A DNA stretch of 64,000 bases from Cololabis saira (taxonomy: Eukaryota > Chordata > Actinopteri > Beloniformes > Belonidae): NCBI RefSeq assembly GCF_033807715.1, contig NC_084601.1:21160129-21224128 (forward strand), in the 5' to 3' direction. The notes beneath the pieces were generated by a model that was not told where the DNA came from, searched no databases, and saw only the letters and a program-made list of their open reading frames with translations. This document shows positions 24,175 through 37,944 of the stretch, piece by piece; position 1 is the stretch's first letter, and each line of letters opens with the position of its first letter. Both the position numbers and the translations under genes were made by a program.

Positions 24175-24907
24175 AAAAACCTTCTTCTCAACAATAACAT
24201 CATCATCTCTTTGTCTGCACTAACACCATCACTGATTGTCCATGAAACAGTCCAGGATGCTTTCATCACCTTGGCCAAAGCCTTGCCAAGTGCAGTGACA
24301 TCAGAGCAGCTGGTCAACTGGATGAAGAAGTGCGAGATTACCAGGTTGACTCAGATCTAGGAGAACAGGCCTAAGGCTTTAATGAGAGGACTGCACAAAT
24401 TGATGTGGACTATAAATTAAAAGCAAACTGACAATAATAAAACTACTCAAAATCACCTTCCTCCTATAAAATCCTATTGGTCTCGAGTATTTAAATAGTG
24501 TTGGTTAAAGTCTTCTTACACCTTAAATGCTGTATTAGAAAACAGAAGGGCTAATACAGCATTTAACTTTTTTACTTGAAACTTTTGGGAAGCGGCCGCA
24601 CGGCAGAAAAGGGGCTATTCTTAAAGTGTGGTGCAGCGCATAGATGGCGGGGGAATATGAACTGGCATGAAAAAAAAATTTCAGTCAAAAATATTTTTTT
24701 TGCTTTAATCCCTGCCTGTAGTGTGATGACGTCAGATACAGCCGACTCAGCCGCTTAGAACCTCGGCAGAGTAGTTACAGAAAAGTATCTACTCAGCACG
24801 TTAGACCCTTAGTGGGAAAAGCACCAAAACCAAGTCGAGACGAGCCAAGCCGAATAGGTACTAGTGGAAAAGGGGCATATGTGGTCGAAATGGGATACAT
24901 AAAAAGG

Positions 24908-24992
24908 ATGAATGCATGGATAGATGGACACATGGATGGATGGATGGATTACACGTGGATGGGTGGTTGCATGGATGGATGCATGGATGGAT
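24908..24992. repeat. (GGAT)n-based minisatellite
   Basis: Irregular array of atgga, ggatggatgg and tgcatgga units just outside the right end of Harbinger copy 2. Confidence 0.85.
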
Positions 24993-26588
<1,596 letters not shown>

Positions 26589-26595
26589 CATATCT

Positions 26596-27392
<797 letters not shown>

Positions 27393-27455
27393 AAGTGAGA
27401 AAAGTATGAGGTTTGGAATCACCTTAAATTAAGACTTTATTTATACATACATATA

Positions 27456-28245
27456 CAATCCCGATTCCCAAAAAGTTGGGCTGTTGTATAAAATTTAAAT
27501 AAAACAGAATACAACAACTTGCAAATCAAATGAGCCCATATCTTTTTCTCAACGTAAACAACATATCATACCTTGAAAGACATCTGGTATTACACAGAAA
27601 ATATTAGCTCATCTTGAATTTGATGGCTGTGATACTTTGCAAAAAAGTTGGAACTGGGGCAAGAAAAGGCTGGAAAAGTAAATGGCTCAAATCCCAAACA
27701 ACTGGAGGAGAAGTTGACAACTACATAAGTGAACGAACTAATGAGGTCAGTAACATGACTCACTAAAGGAGCATTTCAGAGAGGCAGAGTCTCTCAGATG
27801 TAAAGATGGGCAGAAGTTCACCAAGCTGCGACAACCTGCATCAACAAATTGTGGAACAATTTCAGGAAAATATTTCTCAAAATGCAAAGTGCAAAGACTT
27901 TAGAAGCCACTTTCTACAGCGTATAATATCATCAAAGGATTCAAAGAATCAGGAGGAATCTCTGTAAGCTTGGGACAAGGCCGAGGGTCAACACTGGATG
28001 CTCGTGATGTTCGGTCCTCTGTCCCTCACTGCATCAAAAACATGAATATGATCCAGGGATGCTGCTGTCTATTTGGGCCAAAGATCATTTAAAATGTTCT
28101 GAGGCTAAATGAAAAACTGCTCTGTGGTCAGATGAATCGCAATTTGAAATTCTTGAAACCATGGATGCCGTGTCCTGCGGACCACAGAGCTTGTTAACGC
28201 CGCACAGCTCAAAAGCCTTCGTCTTTGATGGTATGCAAACAAAGA
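27456..28245 (+). mobile_element. Tc1/mariner-like relic with CCCGATTCCCAAAAAGTTGG end
   Basis: The left end acaatcccgattcccaaaaa gttggg and the following aataaaacagaataca match a widely dispersed vertebrate DNA element. Coding traces run to the first catalytic motif, read as TALWSDESQFEILE at about 28109-28150 (compare [11 protein letters not shown] in the intact Tc1 copy), then a degraded stretch. Many stops and frameshifts, and no second or third catalytic residue. Confidence 0.65.
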
Positions 28246-29428
28246 AAATGTAAGTCATCAACCTCTGAATTCCAATCACAAGGACATTAGATCACCAGCA
28301 TGGAGGGCAAACATGCCGCAGAAGCCGACTGACACGACTAACCGCCAAACTAATATAAATGGGAGGGCTGCTGATGGACTCCTCCTCTGCTGTTGTGAGA
28401 GGAATGTGTAGAGAGCACTATGGTGGCTTCTCAGGGACAAATTAGGCAGTCTCTGACAGTTACATTTACATACTGCATACCATGCACTACATTTTATAAA
28501 AATCAGTATGCACTAGCAGTAAGAAGTAGTAGTTGTAAGTAGTAAGAGTGGTTTCAACAATGGCCTTTGTCTGTTTGGCGACTAATGGATCATGCACATC
28601 AAGTCACAGCAAACCTAAAATGTTTGAGTGTCCAAATTTGTTTGAAAGATTTTTATCAAAATACCACAGAGGTACAGAACAAAGCCATTTAATGTTAGAT
28701 TGGATGGGGTTAAAATGGATAAACTGGATCATTCTACTCTGAGCGAGGTCAGTGATGTCACAGTATCCTGCAGCCTGACCTGATGAAGAAACAAAGAAGC
28801 TCCGATTGCCTCATCTTCAAATCAGTCTCATCTTGTTACTTGTAATTTGGCTAAAGCAAGAGGCTGGAATAGAGGCTGTTTACTCCTCAAGGGACATTTA
28901 CTTTAAGAAATATAACCCCGAACCACAGCCCACATTTGGAGTAACTTTTTTTTTAATGTATTTTTCTCCATGTAAAAAATAAATGGAGGAATATCTTGTC
29001 TTTTTTCAATAATTAGTCAATAATATACTATATTTTAAACTTTGTGCATACATAAAACGTTTTGTTGCTGAAGAAAAAAACATGCAAAATGTTTCTTTAC
29101 CTACAAACTTTTTTACACAATCATTTTTTATGTTTGTGGACAAAACCATTTTGCAGGCTCTAAATGTTTAGGATTCTTCATTGAGTCCACATTGAAGCTA
29201 CTATAAAAATTGAGCTTGAGCCTGAGTGAATGTGTGTTGAACATCCAGCCTAAAACTATCTTCCCCATGGTGTGTTCCCATCAAAATCAAAAAGAAAAAA
29301 CAAGGAAGAAGAAGCTGGAAATAACTGCCACAAACCTTTTAAAAACGTTCTTCAACAAAGAAGCCAATACAGGAAAAGAAGCACCACAAAGAAGAACTCA
29401 AATGACAAAGTGGGTTGTTCTAGTCACC
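28246..29428. other. Intergenic, no gene seen
   Basis: AT-rich unique sequence. The block at 28735-28800 (gtgatgtcacagtatcctgc) is weakly similar to 56555-56600, the 5' part of the repeat at 56430-56785. Confidence 0.45.
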
Positions 29429-29436
29429 CGTGCACG

Positions 29437-30475
29437 CAGGGCCGGCCCAAGCTTCCATGGGGCCCTAAGCAAAATTTGATTTTGGGGCCCTCTATTACTG
29501 CCAATAATACTGATTATTGATCATTCACACACCCACTATAAACTTATTTCATGTTCTTCCCTGTCATTACAAATACGCTTGTAAAACTAGATATTATTAT
29601 TATATATATTATAAGAACTTTTTGTTGTAGTTAGATTGTAATCCACAGTGATTAAGACCATGGAAGCAGACAACAGATGAACAAACTTGCAGAAAAATCT
29701 TTCAATTAATATTTTTTAAAGTCAGCAACTGCCCCTACTGGCCACACAGAGAAGCAATAGATAAAAGGTCAAAGAGCTGCACAGTTGCAGCCTGTCAGGC
29801 TGGCATGTTTTTACCCATCTATGGTTTTTAATCTGAAATGGGAGCAAATGCAGCAACAAGAGCAGCCTGGGGTTGATTACTAAGTACTAAGTGTGATACT
29901 GAGTGTCATCTACAGTGTAGGCCTACTAAAAGAAACAAAATAATCAAATAGATAATTTAAAAACCATTTACTGTAAACACGTTATCTACTTTATTTTTGG
30001 TTTAAAATAAACTGCAACAGCAATGTGCAACAACAATTTGAAGTGGAACAACAACGATTAAGTGCAACAACAAAGTACTACAAAAACTAGAACTATAATT
30101 ACAATCACTCAACTTACTGTAGATAAACAGTACCTCGTCAATATGTTCTCCATATAAGAATAAATTCAAATGTACAAAAACAGACGTTATTAAATAGAAT
30201 AAACAAATAAGATCAAACAAATAGAGCCGAGAGGCAACAACAGTAACAGTAGTCAATATGCCAGCAGGAAGCTGTAGTCTACTCTAGTCTTTTAACATTA
30301 TATTGTTTACGTAATAATATTAATTATTGTGTTTTTGTACAATAACATAACTTTGATAATGTATGAATCATCATTCACACATAATTTTTTTATTTTTTTT
30401 AACTCTTGGGGGCCCCCTAGTGGTGGCGGGCCCCTAAGCAGCGGCTTAGTTCGCTTATGCCTTGGGCCGGCTCTG
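29437..30475. mobile_element. Non-autonomous hAT element (CAGGGCCGGCCCAAG ends)
   Basis: Left CAGGGCCGGCCCAAG and right CTTGGGCCGGCTCTG are inverted repeats. They are flanked by CGTGCACG (29429-29436) and CATGCACG (30476-30483), an 8-base TSD with one mismatch. Sub-terminal 'ggggccctaagcaaaatttg' and 'cgggcccctaagcagcggct' are also related. 1039 bp, AT-rich centre, no transposase frame. Confidence 0.8.
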
Positions 30476-30483
30476 CATGCACG

Positions 30484-32689
30484 ATCTCAAAATCAAAAGC
30501 CAATGACATTTGTTCCATAGGTGGCCCCTGTATCCCTCTGAGAATGTATTCGTGTTCAGACTACAGTGATAATGTGGACACACGTGTTGCAGACTGCCTT
30601 GAAGGGGGTCCCTCATGTGTTCGGAGCTTGCATTAGTTCTTTAGTCTACTAATATAAATTCACTCCAGATGACTAAATTAGACGTCTAAAAGTGATTTGG
30701 ATGTCATTCAAAAGCCGGTTGCATAAACTTTTTAATAGCCTAAAAAGTGGTCTTAAGAATGGATGTGGCATTTCTCCCAACATGCCAGCGCACAGTCGCA
30801 TGGAGATGATAGTGGGGCACTTTTATTTTACTGAAATGGCATAAACTTTACTTTCAAATGGGTAATATTGAATGAGTAGTCCTTCTGCCTGACTTAGATA
30901 TATTGGTAACCCACACACTGCAGCTTCCCACCCACACACAGACTCCAACAATCACACTTTTTCAAGTCATTTATGTATTTTTCATCTTGCAGTTGGCTCA
31001 GAGCTCAAGTTGGAAATTATACAATATTTCTACTGCCACATTTTTTTAAATTTCACTTTAGTTTCTTTCCAGTTTTGTCCTCCCTTCATCCAATTCCTGC
31101 GCCCCTCCCCTCATTGTCCTCCATGGTTTCCTTTGTTAGCTCTGCTTGGGTCTCTCACCTCTCATTAGCGTCTCTTCTGCTGACTGGAGGCACCTATCGT
31201 CGAGTCCCACTGCGGATATCTCAGCCCCTGTTTAAATCAATTTTCATGTTAAACAGCTGCTGGAAGGGCCTGATGGTGGGCATGAAGGAGGGGTGGGGGG
31301 TGGAAGAGGTTGAGATGTTACAATAAACCACAACTCTTTCACACCTCAGACCCTGCAGGCTGACCCACAGCGTCTGCTTTGGTCTCTCTCGATTTCCCCC
31401 CTTTGCCTCCTTTGGTTCTGCCTTTTATCATTTGGTGTTCTCCCCTCTGGCTTTTCCTCTTTTATTTTATTTCACCCCCCTGTTTTTCTCATTCTTTCCT
31501 TTCTTTTTCTGTCTTTCACTTCAATTCTCCCAGCTTAGCCCAGGGGCTGCTCTCCTTTTAGATGATAGGGTTGTGACAAGGTTGTGTGGGTACATTTGTT
31601 TGTTAGTCTGAGCCATGGATACTTCAGCTCTGCAGCCGGCGTGTCATTTCCCATTTAGTATCAGTATCCACCTCACAAAACTCGTCTGCAAAAATATTGG
31701 CAACCTTACATTTTCTGAAACAAGGTATTTAAATATGTCCTGTCAAGGTGGATGTCATCAACCGCTACAATTTCGATCGTGAGTGACATACAGAAACAAG
31801 AAGGACATCCTCAGCTAACCTTGTGGGCTAACATTGGCAGATTCATACAAAAGAAAAAAGAAAAGAAGTTGTGCCCGTTAATATGAATGTCACTGCGTCC
31901 TTGTCTCGCTCCAAGATTTCCTACATAACAGGTTTAATGGCCTGTTTTATAAAACAGATGGTGAATACCATTGCAAATACACGTGTGTTAAACAGCCTTG
32001 ATACAATAAACTATAAATACCTTTGGACTTTGATCACATGATGCAGGTTGCAGGAAGTCTTCAAAGCAAGACACTTTTGGAAACCACATACTATACTGTG
32101 TGTACCGATTGAGCCAAATACCATTTGGGTATTTTGGAATACATGAATGTCTTACTGGTTCGGGAAGAAATTTCCATTATGCAATTCACAAAACAATGGT
32201 AAAGAGTTGTATGCTGTTGCTCATTTGTGCTTTCTGAAACTGGAAATTTCTAATGAATATTGAAGCCTACAATAAATGACATCACCTTTACAGAGGCAAA
32301 CTCCATACTGCATACTATACAGTATGGAGTTTTGAAAAATACGATCAATGCGGTCATCACAAACACCTTATCTACCCATCCTTCATCCTCCAGCTTCCTT
32401 CTCCCAAGTCGTACTTGCCAATTATGAATGCTCAAGTACGCAAGACCAAACTGGGCATGCTTGATTTTGATAAACAACACAATGTTTCTCTTCTGATGAG
32501 GGTGCCCCTCCTTCTGTCTGCACGCTGTCAGCACTAGAAACACATGGCAGCAAAGCCACTGGAGAGCCACAGAATTGTCCTTGTGGGGGGTTGTGTCGAT
32601 CAAAACAAATTCTTCTTGCTTCAACATATACATTTCATTCTTTCAGATTTCTATGGAAACAAAAAGATATCATCGCCTGATGCCATTCA
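30484..32689. other. Intergenic, no gene seen
   Basis: Unique sequence with a pyrimidine-rich stretch at 31375-31560. No supported exon, RNA gene or repeat end. Confidence 0.5.
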
Positions 32690-34240
32690 TGTACTGTGGT
32701 TAAAGTTACTCAGTTACAGTTACTTGTTCAGAAGAAGCTCTTATCCAAAGTGACTTACAAGTGAGGAACAACAGTCAAGCTATAGTATAGTAGAGAACGT
32801 GGCATTACGTGTTAAGTCAGTTAAATAAATACCAAGAGAGAAACATTTACCAAAAAACATACAATAAAATAAAATGACAGGTAGAACAGTAAATGTATAA
32901 ATGTGCAGTTAGATGTGTTAGAAGTAAGGATAGAAGGGTTCGGAGAGGAGATGTTCTCAGAGGAGACGTGGCTGCAAGAGTTTCTTGAAATTAGAGACAG
33001 ATGCCCCTGTTCTGATACCTACTAGAAGCACATTTCACCAGCGTGGAACCACAAATGACAACAGTCTGAATATTCCTGTGTGTAGGGGGGGCCGTACCAG
33101 ATGATGTTCCAAAGAGGAATGTAATGATTAAGAAAGATTATAAGGCTAATGAATATACTTTAAATAATTAAATTTTCCAATTCAATTCAATTGTATTTAT
33201 ATAGTGTCTATTACAACAGAAGTTTTCTCTAGGATCTTTCCAGAGACCCAGAACATGACCCCGAGCAATTATAACATAAACATAACATAAACAATGGCAG
33301 GTAAAAACTCCCCTAGAGGGAGAGAAACTTTAAGCCAAACAGTGGCAAGGAAAAACTCCCCTTTAGGGGGGAAGGAAAAATAATTGGGTGCAGACCCAGA
33401 AGTAACTTTGTTGGCAAACACTGGTGACTTGAACTTTATTTGGGCAGCCAAGAGTTGCTGATGTAGAGTAATTATGTGATGTGAGCTTTATTTGGTTGGC
33501 TGAACACCAGAGATCCTGCTGCATTCTGAACCAGTGGTTTAACAACTAATGCCAGAAGAACCTTGAGAAGACCATTGCAGTAATTGTAGCAAGAGACTAC
33601 CATGGTCTTAACCGAGAGTTGTGTGGCGTATTGAGACAGGTAGGGCTCGGTTTTTCTTATGTTACATCACACAAGTTCGAGATACAAATGCTAAATGGTC
33701 AGAGAATGACAACTGGTCAACATGGCACCCAGGCTTCTTAAAACCTTGGCAGGTCAGAAGGATGAAGACCCTATTTGAACATTGATTTTGTTCTGGATAG
33801 ACTGGTTGGCTGGGATCACCAACATTTCAGTCTTGGAGAGGTATAGTTAAACGTCGTGTTCCTCCATCTATGTGGATATATTCAAAAGACAAGCTGATGT
33901 TTATGCAGAGGCTGAGTCATTAGGTGGAAATAACAGATATAGCTGGGGGTCATCTGTGTAGAAGTGAGAGAAACATGTGAGGTGATAACTGGGCCCAACA
34001 ATGACGTGTATATAACAAAGAGAAGGGGGCTTTGACAGCTTTGGGGCAGCCTCGTGGAGAGTTGATGAGGTGTGGATGTCTGCCCTTGTCATGATGTGCT
34101 GGAGGAGCGCCCTGTGACTAAGATTCAAATGAGTATGTTTTGCTGAAAAAAGGCCCGTTTTCAAGAGCATGGATTGTAGGATATTGTCGTTGACCATGTC
34201 AAAGACAGCTGAAAGGTCCAGTAGACAAAGGACCATTTCA
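32690..34240 (-). pseudogene. Rex1/Babar-type LINE relic with RT catalytic region (antisense)
   Basis: On the minus strand, LCLLDLSAVFDMVNDNILQS (from about 34233) is the RT motif 'LLDLSAAFDTVNH..L'. FSHFYTDDPQLYLLFPPND follows by 33910-33960; YTDD replaces the catalytic YADD box. Next come WMEEHDV and LYLSKTEMLVIPANQSIQN (33780-33870), the post-RT region, and finally the tail cactttggataagagcttct, ending in taactgtaactgagtaactt (about 32690-32760). The same tail type occurs at 22147-22182, linking the two LINE copies. The frame between the motifs is broken and the A-to-T change in YADD suggests long inactivity. A second repeat is nested at 33170-33370. Confidence 0.8.
33170..33370 (-). repeat. 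Dispersed repeat tail nested in the LINE relic
   Basis: The reverse strand contains gttttt-acctgccattgtttatg, ctctggaaag and tataaatacaattgaattga. This is the same block as on the plus strand at 56640-56785. Confidence 0.6.
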
Positions 34241-34689
34241 GTGGAATCACCACCTTTAAGCTGGATTTACACTGCAGTGTTGCAGCTACGTGTGTTGGAG
34301 AGTGTGACTGATGCTATTGGCTTACCCTGGCATCATGGCATGGGATTATCTATGGTTTACACTGGAGATCTGCCAGTCCTGGTCGTTGGGTGCATTCTGT
34401 TCATCAGAAGTGCAAACAGAGAGGCGAATTTCACAGTTAAAGACGACGATGGTGAGTCTTTCCTCCATGGTCCAACAGTGTGTCTTCAGAATGACCGGCT
34501 GTCATTGTTGACCAGCCCCCATGTACGATTTCATTGGGAGAGCCCTTATAAAAATTGTTCTATGAGGTGTAATTATTTGTAGGTCATGTAGGTAACTGAT
34601 CATGGTGGGAAATTGGTTGATTTGTATCATGGTGTGCAGCACACTGAGTGTCTGAGCACGTTGATGTTGCTGTGAACACAGTTGCAAAT
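34241..34689. other. Unassigned sequence between two relics
   Basis: Open frame 34169-34582 overlaps the LINE end but shows no motif. Possibly another decayed insertion. Confidence 0.35.
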
Positions 34690-35325
34690 TTCATTCAGAA
34701 TTTTACAATCCACAGATACAGGAGGAAATAGATGAAAAATTTAAGAAATGGTTAATACAAACAGTAACCAAAACAATATCCAAAGAAATCCTAGGTGAAC
34801 TTCAAGGTCAAGGTACATTAACACAGCGAACCATCACTGTTTGAACCAAACGGAATTTAATGGAAGACAACCAAGAGACTTCACTATTGCAAATCATATA
34901 AAAGCCAGACTTTTTCTGAAGTGTCCCTCTACGAGTCCTATCTAAGTCCTATCTAAATCCTATTGGACATCTGTGGAAATGTAAAACCCTTCAAGCCTGA
35001 GACAGCTGGAGCCGTTTGCTCATGGGCTGAGTCTGAGACTCACAGAAATTGCTGGATTTCAGTGATTTTGCCTCAAAAGGTTGCACAACAAAACCTGACG
35101 TTTATCAAGTTTATGGTTGTTTTTGTCCAGGCCAGTTTCATAAGTGTTTTATTTCTTTAATGATTCAGCTGGACCTCACTTCAAAAGCAATGTGTGATTT
35201 TCATTAGTCAGTGTTCAGAAATGATTATGTGTTATTAGCCTTGCCAGCTTTAGGTTATTACAGAAACCACTGTGGATTTGTCTGTCTTTAATGGAAAGGT
35301 ACCAACAAAATTAAGCTCCCAGGCA
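34690..35325 (+). pseudogene. Tc1-like transposon relic with internal deletion
   Basis: Two non-adjacent parts of a Tc1-like element are joined. A 5' coding piece (ggtacattaacacagcgaac catcactgt ... agccagactt, about 34812-34915) carries the end of the HTH region. A 3' piece from the Glu motif onward (tattggacatctgtggaaat, ttcaagcctgagacagctgg ... gcctcaaaaggttg, then the 3' UTR ccagtttcataagtg ... gaccactgtggatttgtc) completes it. The central catalytic part is missing; a tandem cctatctaagtcctatctaa marks the join. Confidence 0.65.
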
Positions 35326-35497
35326 AATGCCTGTTTTTTTTTTTCATTTTGAGTTTGTGCATGTGTGTTGAGCATACTGACACCACATGGTCTGAACAGT
35401 CCAACAGGCGTTGTGGGCTAATGTGACTAAATGTAATTACAGCTCCACATTAGTGCAGACACAATGCAAATTATGCACCATTTGGTCAACTATTTGA

Positions 35498-35499
<2 letters not shown>

Positions 35500-35550
<51 letters not shown>
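35500..35550. repeat. (GT)n microsatellite
   Basis: About 25 perfect dinucleotide units. Confidence 0.98.
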
Positions 35551-35551
<1 letters not shown>

Positions 35552-36474
35552 TCATGGGCATCGCTGCATCTAAAGTCTAATGTTAGTTTCCAGAAATGAG
35601 CACCCTATCTGATGAGATGAAAGATTAATTACTCTGCCTTAATCTGCATATAAAGGAAATGAGCCTGCTTGCAGATAAGCTCATCACCTAAAGATGAAAC
35701 ACTGTGCTATTGCAAACACACACAGCCCAACATCACTAATACACACATACATGCTGTGGAGTGTCTGGATATGATAGATGATGACGATGAATATGAGACA
35801 GTTAGTCTGTACACAAACTGTGTTTATTAGGGTTCATGCCTCATGGGAAGGCATCCCAATAAATCTTTTTAAGCCCAGCCAAACTCGTGCCCTCCCGCTG
35901 TAACTCCATAGAGCACTGGATTTGGATTTGTGCACGGTGTAACTCTCCTTAATATTCATGAGTTGAGGAGGCATAAACAGTCGCATCTTTCATTCAGATT
36001 GAGTCCATCCATCCATTTTTTTATACCCGCTTAATCCCGTACAGGGTCACGGGGGTCTGCTGGAGTCTTTCCCAGCCCGATAAAGGCGTGAGGCAAGGGT
36101 ACACTCTGGACGTGTCGCCAGTCCATCGCAGGGCCGGTGTGTTTAGATTGAGTCATTACCAGTAATAAGCTTGAGAATCCCATGGATCTTCATTATAGAG
36201 AGGGATTTGTGCTCAGTGCTGCTGTAAATGAGGGAAAAGACAAAGGACAATGCTCCTTTACTGCTGACTTTGTCCTTAATAAATCACAACACTGATTAAA
36301 ATCTGAATTTTGAATCTCCTTGAATATTTCGATCAGGCTCTCATTATTCAACCAGGTGCTGTAAGATACTACATGCCAGGTTTAGTCCACATCTGATTTG
36401 ATTTGAAGATTTGTATTTCGAACATGCATGTTAAAAAAGAATGCAAAAAAGTAAAAAAATAAAATACAAATATA
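35551..36474. other. Intergenic, one short dispersed repeat
   Basis: 36004-36145 (gtccatccatccattttttt atacccgcttaatcc ... gtcgccagtccatcgcaggg) is a fragment of a common fish retroelement-associated repeat. Upstream, 35590-35690 is unique and rich in GATA/homeodomain-like words; see findings. Confidence 0.5.
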
Positions 36475-36784
36475 TATATATACAGGGCTGCACATAAGTG
36501 GGCCGCCAGAGCGCATGCGCCGTCAAAATCCACAGTGCGCTGTCAATCTTGTGCTGCGAAGCGCTTTTGCGTACCAACAGCTGGGGCTCATATTATTGGT
36601 TGTGGCCAGACCAGAATACTAATATTAAAAAATCTATTGCGAGAGCTTTTCCCCAGAACTGCCACTCAAAGTTGGTACTGGCCAATCACAGCGCGTCCTT
36701 ACTCCCCCACCATGCTTGTTGCGGCGGTGAGGAAGAGAGGTAAGGATCAGCTTTACTGAACAAACCCCGACACGTCTCGTCAAA

Positions 36785-36952
36785 ATGTCCAAGAAGCAAG
36801 TGCCATTAAGTAATTATTTTGGCGTTCCACCACCACCAACTACAAAGAGATGCCAAACTGAACCACTACCCGAATCGAACAGAAAACGTGTGTTTGCCGA
36901 GAAGTGGCGACGCGCACCGTACATTCGCGTTACCGCGTATCCTACCCCGTAA
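36785..36952 (+). pseudogene. hAT transposase N-terminal fragment
   Basis: The 55-codon frame MSKKQVPLSNYFGVPPPPTT ... RKRVFAEKW resembles the start of ZMYM/ZNF862-type hAT transposases (MSKK-x-SL-x-x-FF ... F-x-x-x-W). It runs into the MITE-like arm and a stop (TAA 36950-36952). The zinc finger and catalytic region are absent. Assignment rests on the N-terminal pattern and on the hAT ends around it. Confidence 0.5.
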
Positions 36953-37204
36953 GCTCTGCGTTGGTGCAACGCGGAACCATAAATCAGCCAGTGTCCGTCA
37001 CTGCGTGCCGCAGTTTCCTGCACCAGCAAGACGCTGCTCTCTGATTATGGCTCACAGTTTATGAAAACCCCAAATAAAAAATAAATTAGAGAATATTTTA
37101 TGAAATCAATAAACAATTCCATCATCAAAATTATAACAAAGGTTCAACATATCTTGCTTTGCATGTAATAAGACTAGGTAATATATTAGTTTCACCTTTT
37201 AAGT

Positions 37205-37446
37205 TGAATTATTGAAATAGATTAACTTTTACACCATATTCTAGTTGAATTATTGAAATAAATTAACTTTTACACCATATTCTAGTTGAATTATTGAAAT
37301 AAATTAACTTTTACACCATATTCTAGTTGAATTATTGAAATAAGTTAACCTTTACACCAAATTCTAGTTGAATTATTGAAATAAGTTAACTTTTACACCA
37401 TATTCTATTTGAATTATTGAAATAAATTAACTTTTACACCATATTC
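37205..37446. repeat. 41-bp minisatellite (about 6 units)
   Basis: The units begin gttgaattattgaaataaat and end ttttacaccatattcta, with only a few substitutions between copies (for example aagttaac for aattaac). A single copy of the unit, reverse complemented, is at 23625-23670, so the array is a local amplification. Confidence 0.92.
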
Positions 37447-37941
37447 TTCACCTGTAGCAATATTCTACACCTTGGCTGATGTGGACATACAGAGCATAGG
37501 AGGCTATTTCAGCTGCTATATGGTTGGCTGTCTGTACAGTCATGCAAGTTCAATGCTATTAAAGAACACATTTTTTCATATAAAATAAACAATTTTATGC
37601 AGTAAACAACAATAAACAATTTTATGCAGTTTAGAAGTTTTGGGGCTCCTGCGCTGCTGAAATCGGGGGGCGTCCTTTATTTCTATTTCTGAAATTGCAC
37701 CTTTCCATTGTACCTTGGCAACCCTAGGTGCAAAATATGCTTTTATACTGACTCTACAGATTAACACGCACCATAATTTGTTAATTCATCTTTATAAGTG
37801 AATAAATATTGTTTTGCCTATAACTTATTCCTGCATCCCTCTTTTATCGATCCGGTGAGACGGGTCACCGCGTTTTTGGAGCCCCAAGTCACATATCCAG
37901 GGGCTCCTCTGAGCACCAGACCAAAATAATTATGTGCAGCC

Positions 37942-37944
<3 letters not shown>

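Larger units (their letters stand above)
22836..24714. mobile_element. TIR element with 9-bp TSD carrying a captured 28S rRNA fragment
   Basis: The ends are CAGGGATTAAAG and CTTTAATCCCTG, perfect 12-base inverted repeats. They are flanked by the direct repeat CCTGTAGTG at 22827-22835 and 24715-24723. The empty site GGCCTGTAGTGTGATGACGT is visible in the other Harbinger copies (reverse strand at about 6760-6785 and 58605-58630), which proves a clean 1879-bp insertion. A 9-base TSD is typical of MULE/Mutator-type elements. The CAGGG start would also suit hAT (8-base TSD), so the superfamily is open. The cargo is a 28S rRNA segment (23052-23340 plus 24063-24174). A 65-codon frame of unknown origin (24166-24360, ...AKALPSAVTSEQLVNWMKKC) follows. 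No transposase is seen. Confidence 0.8.
22295..24877 (-). mobile_element. PIF/Harbinger-like element, copy 2, with a large nested insertion
   Basis: Begins TGACGCTTCTCCACTAGTAC after TAA and ends agtggaaaaggggca. Its left part is the reverse complement of the right part of copy 1, so it is in the minus orientation. The reverse strand contains decayed MYB/SANT-like sequence (about 22640-22780). Removing 22836-24714 plus one 9-base duplicate restores an element of about 700 bp, collinear with copies 1 and 3. Confidence 0.75.
36483..37944 (+). mobile_element. hAT element with CAGGGCTGCACATAA ends inserted in (TA)n
   Basis: Left CAGGGCTGCACATAA and right TTATGTGCAGCCCTG are perfect 15-base inverted repeats. 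The flanking 8 bases are TATATATA on both sides (36475-36482 and 37945-37952), consistent with a hAT TSD in a TA tract. The interior has a transposase N-terminal piece (36785-36952), a decayed MITE arm (36910-37000), a 41-base tandem repeat array (37205-37446) and a block (37450-37725) homologous to the repeat that splits the 28S fragment. Confidence 0.85.

Noticed and set aside
36498..36759. Two overlapping 74-81 codon frames upstream of the hAT fragment
   Set aside because: They start at the element terminus, have no domain, and the better-supported start is the MSKK frame at 36785.
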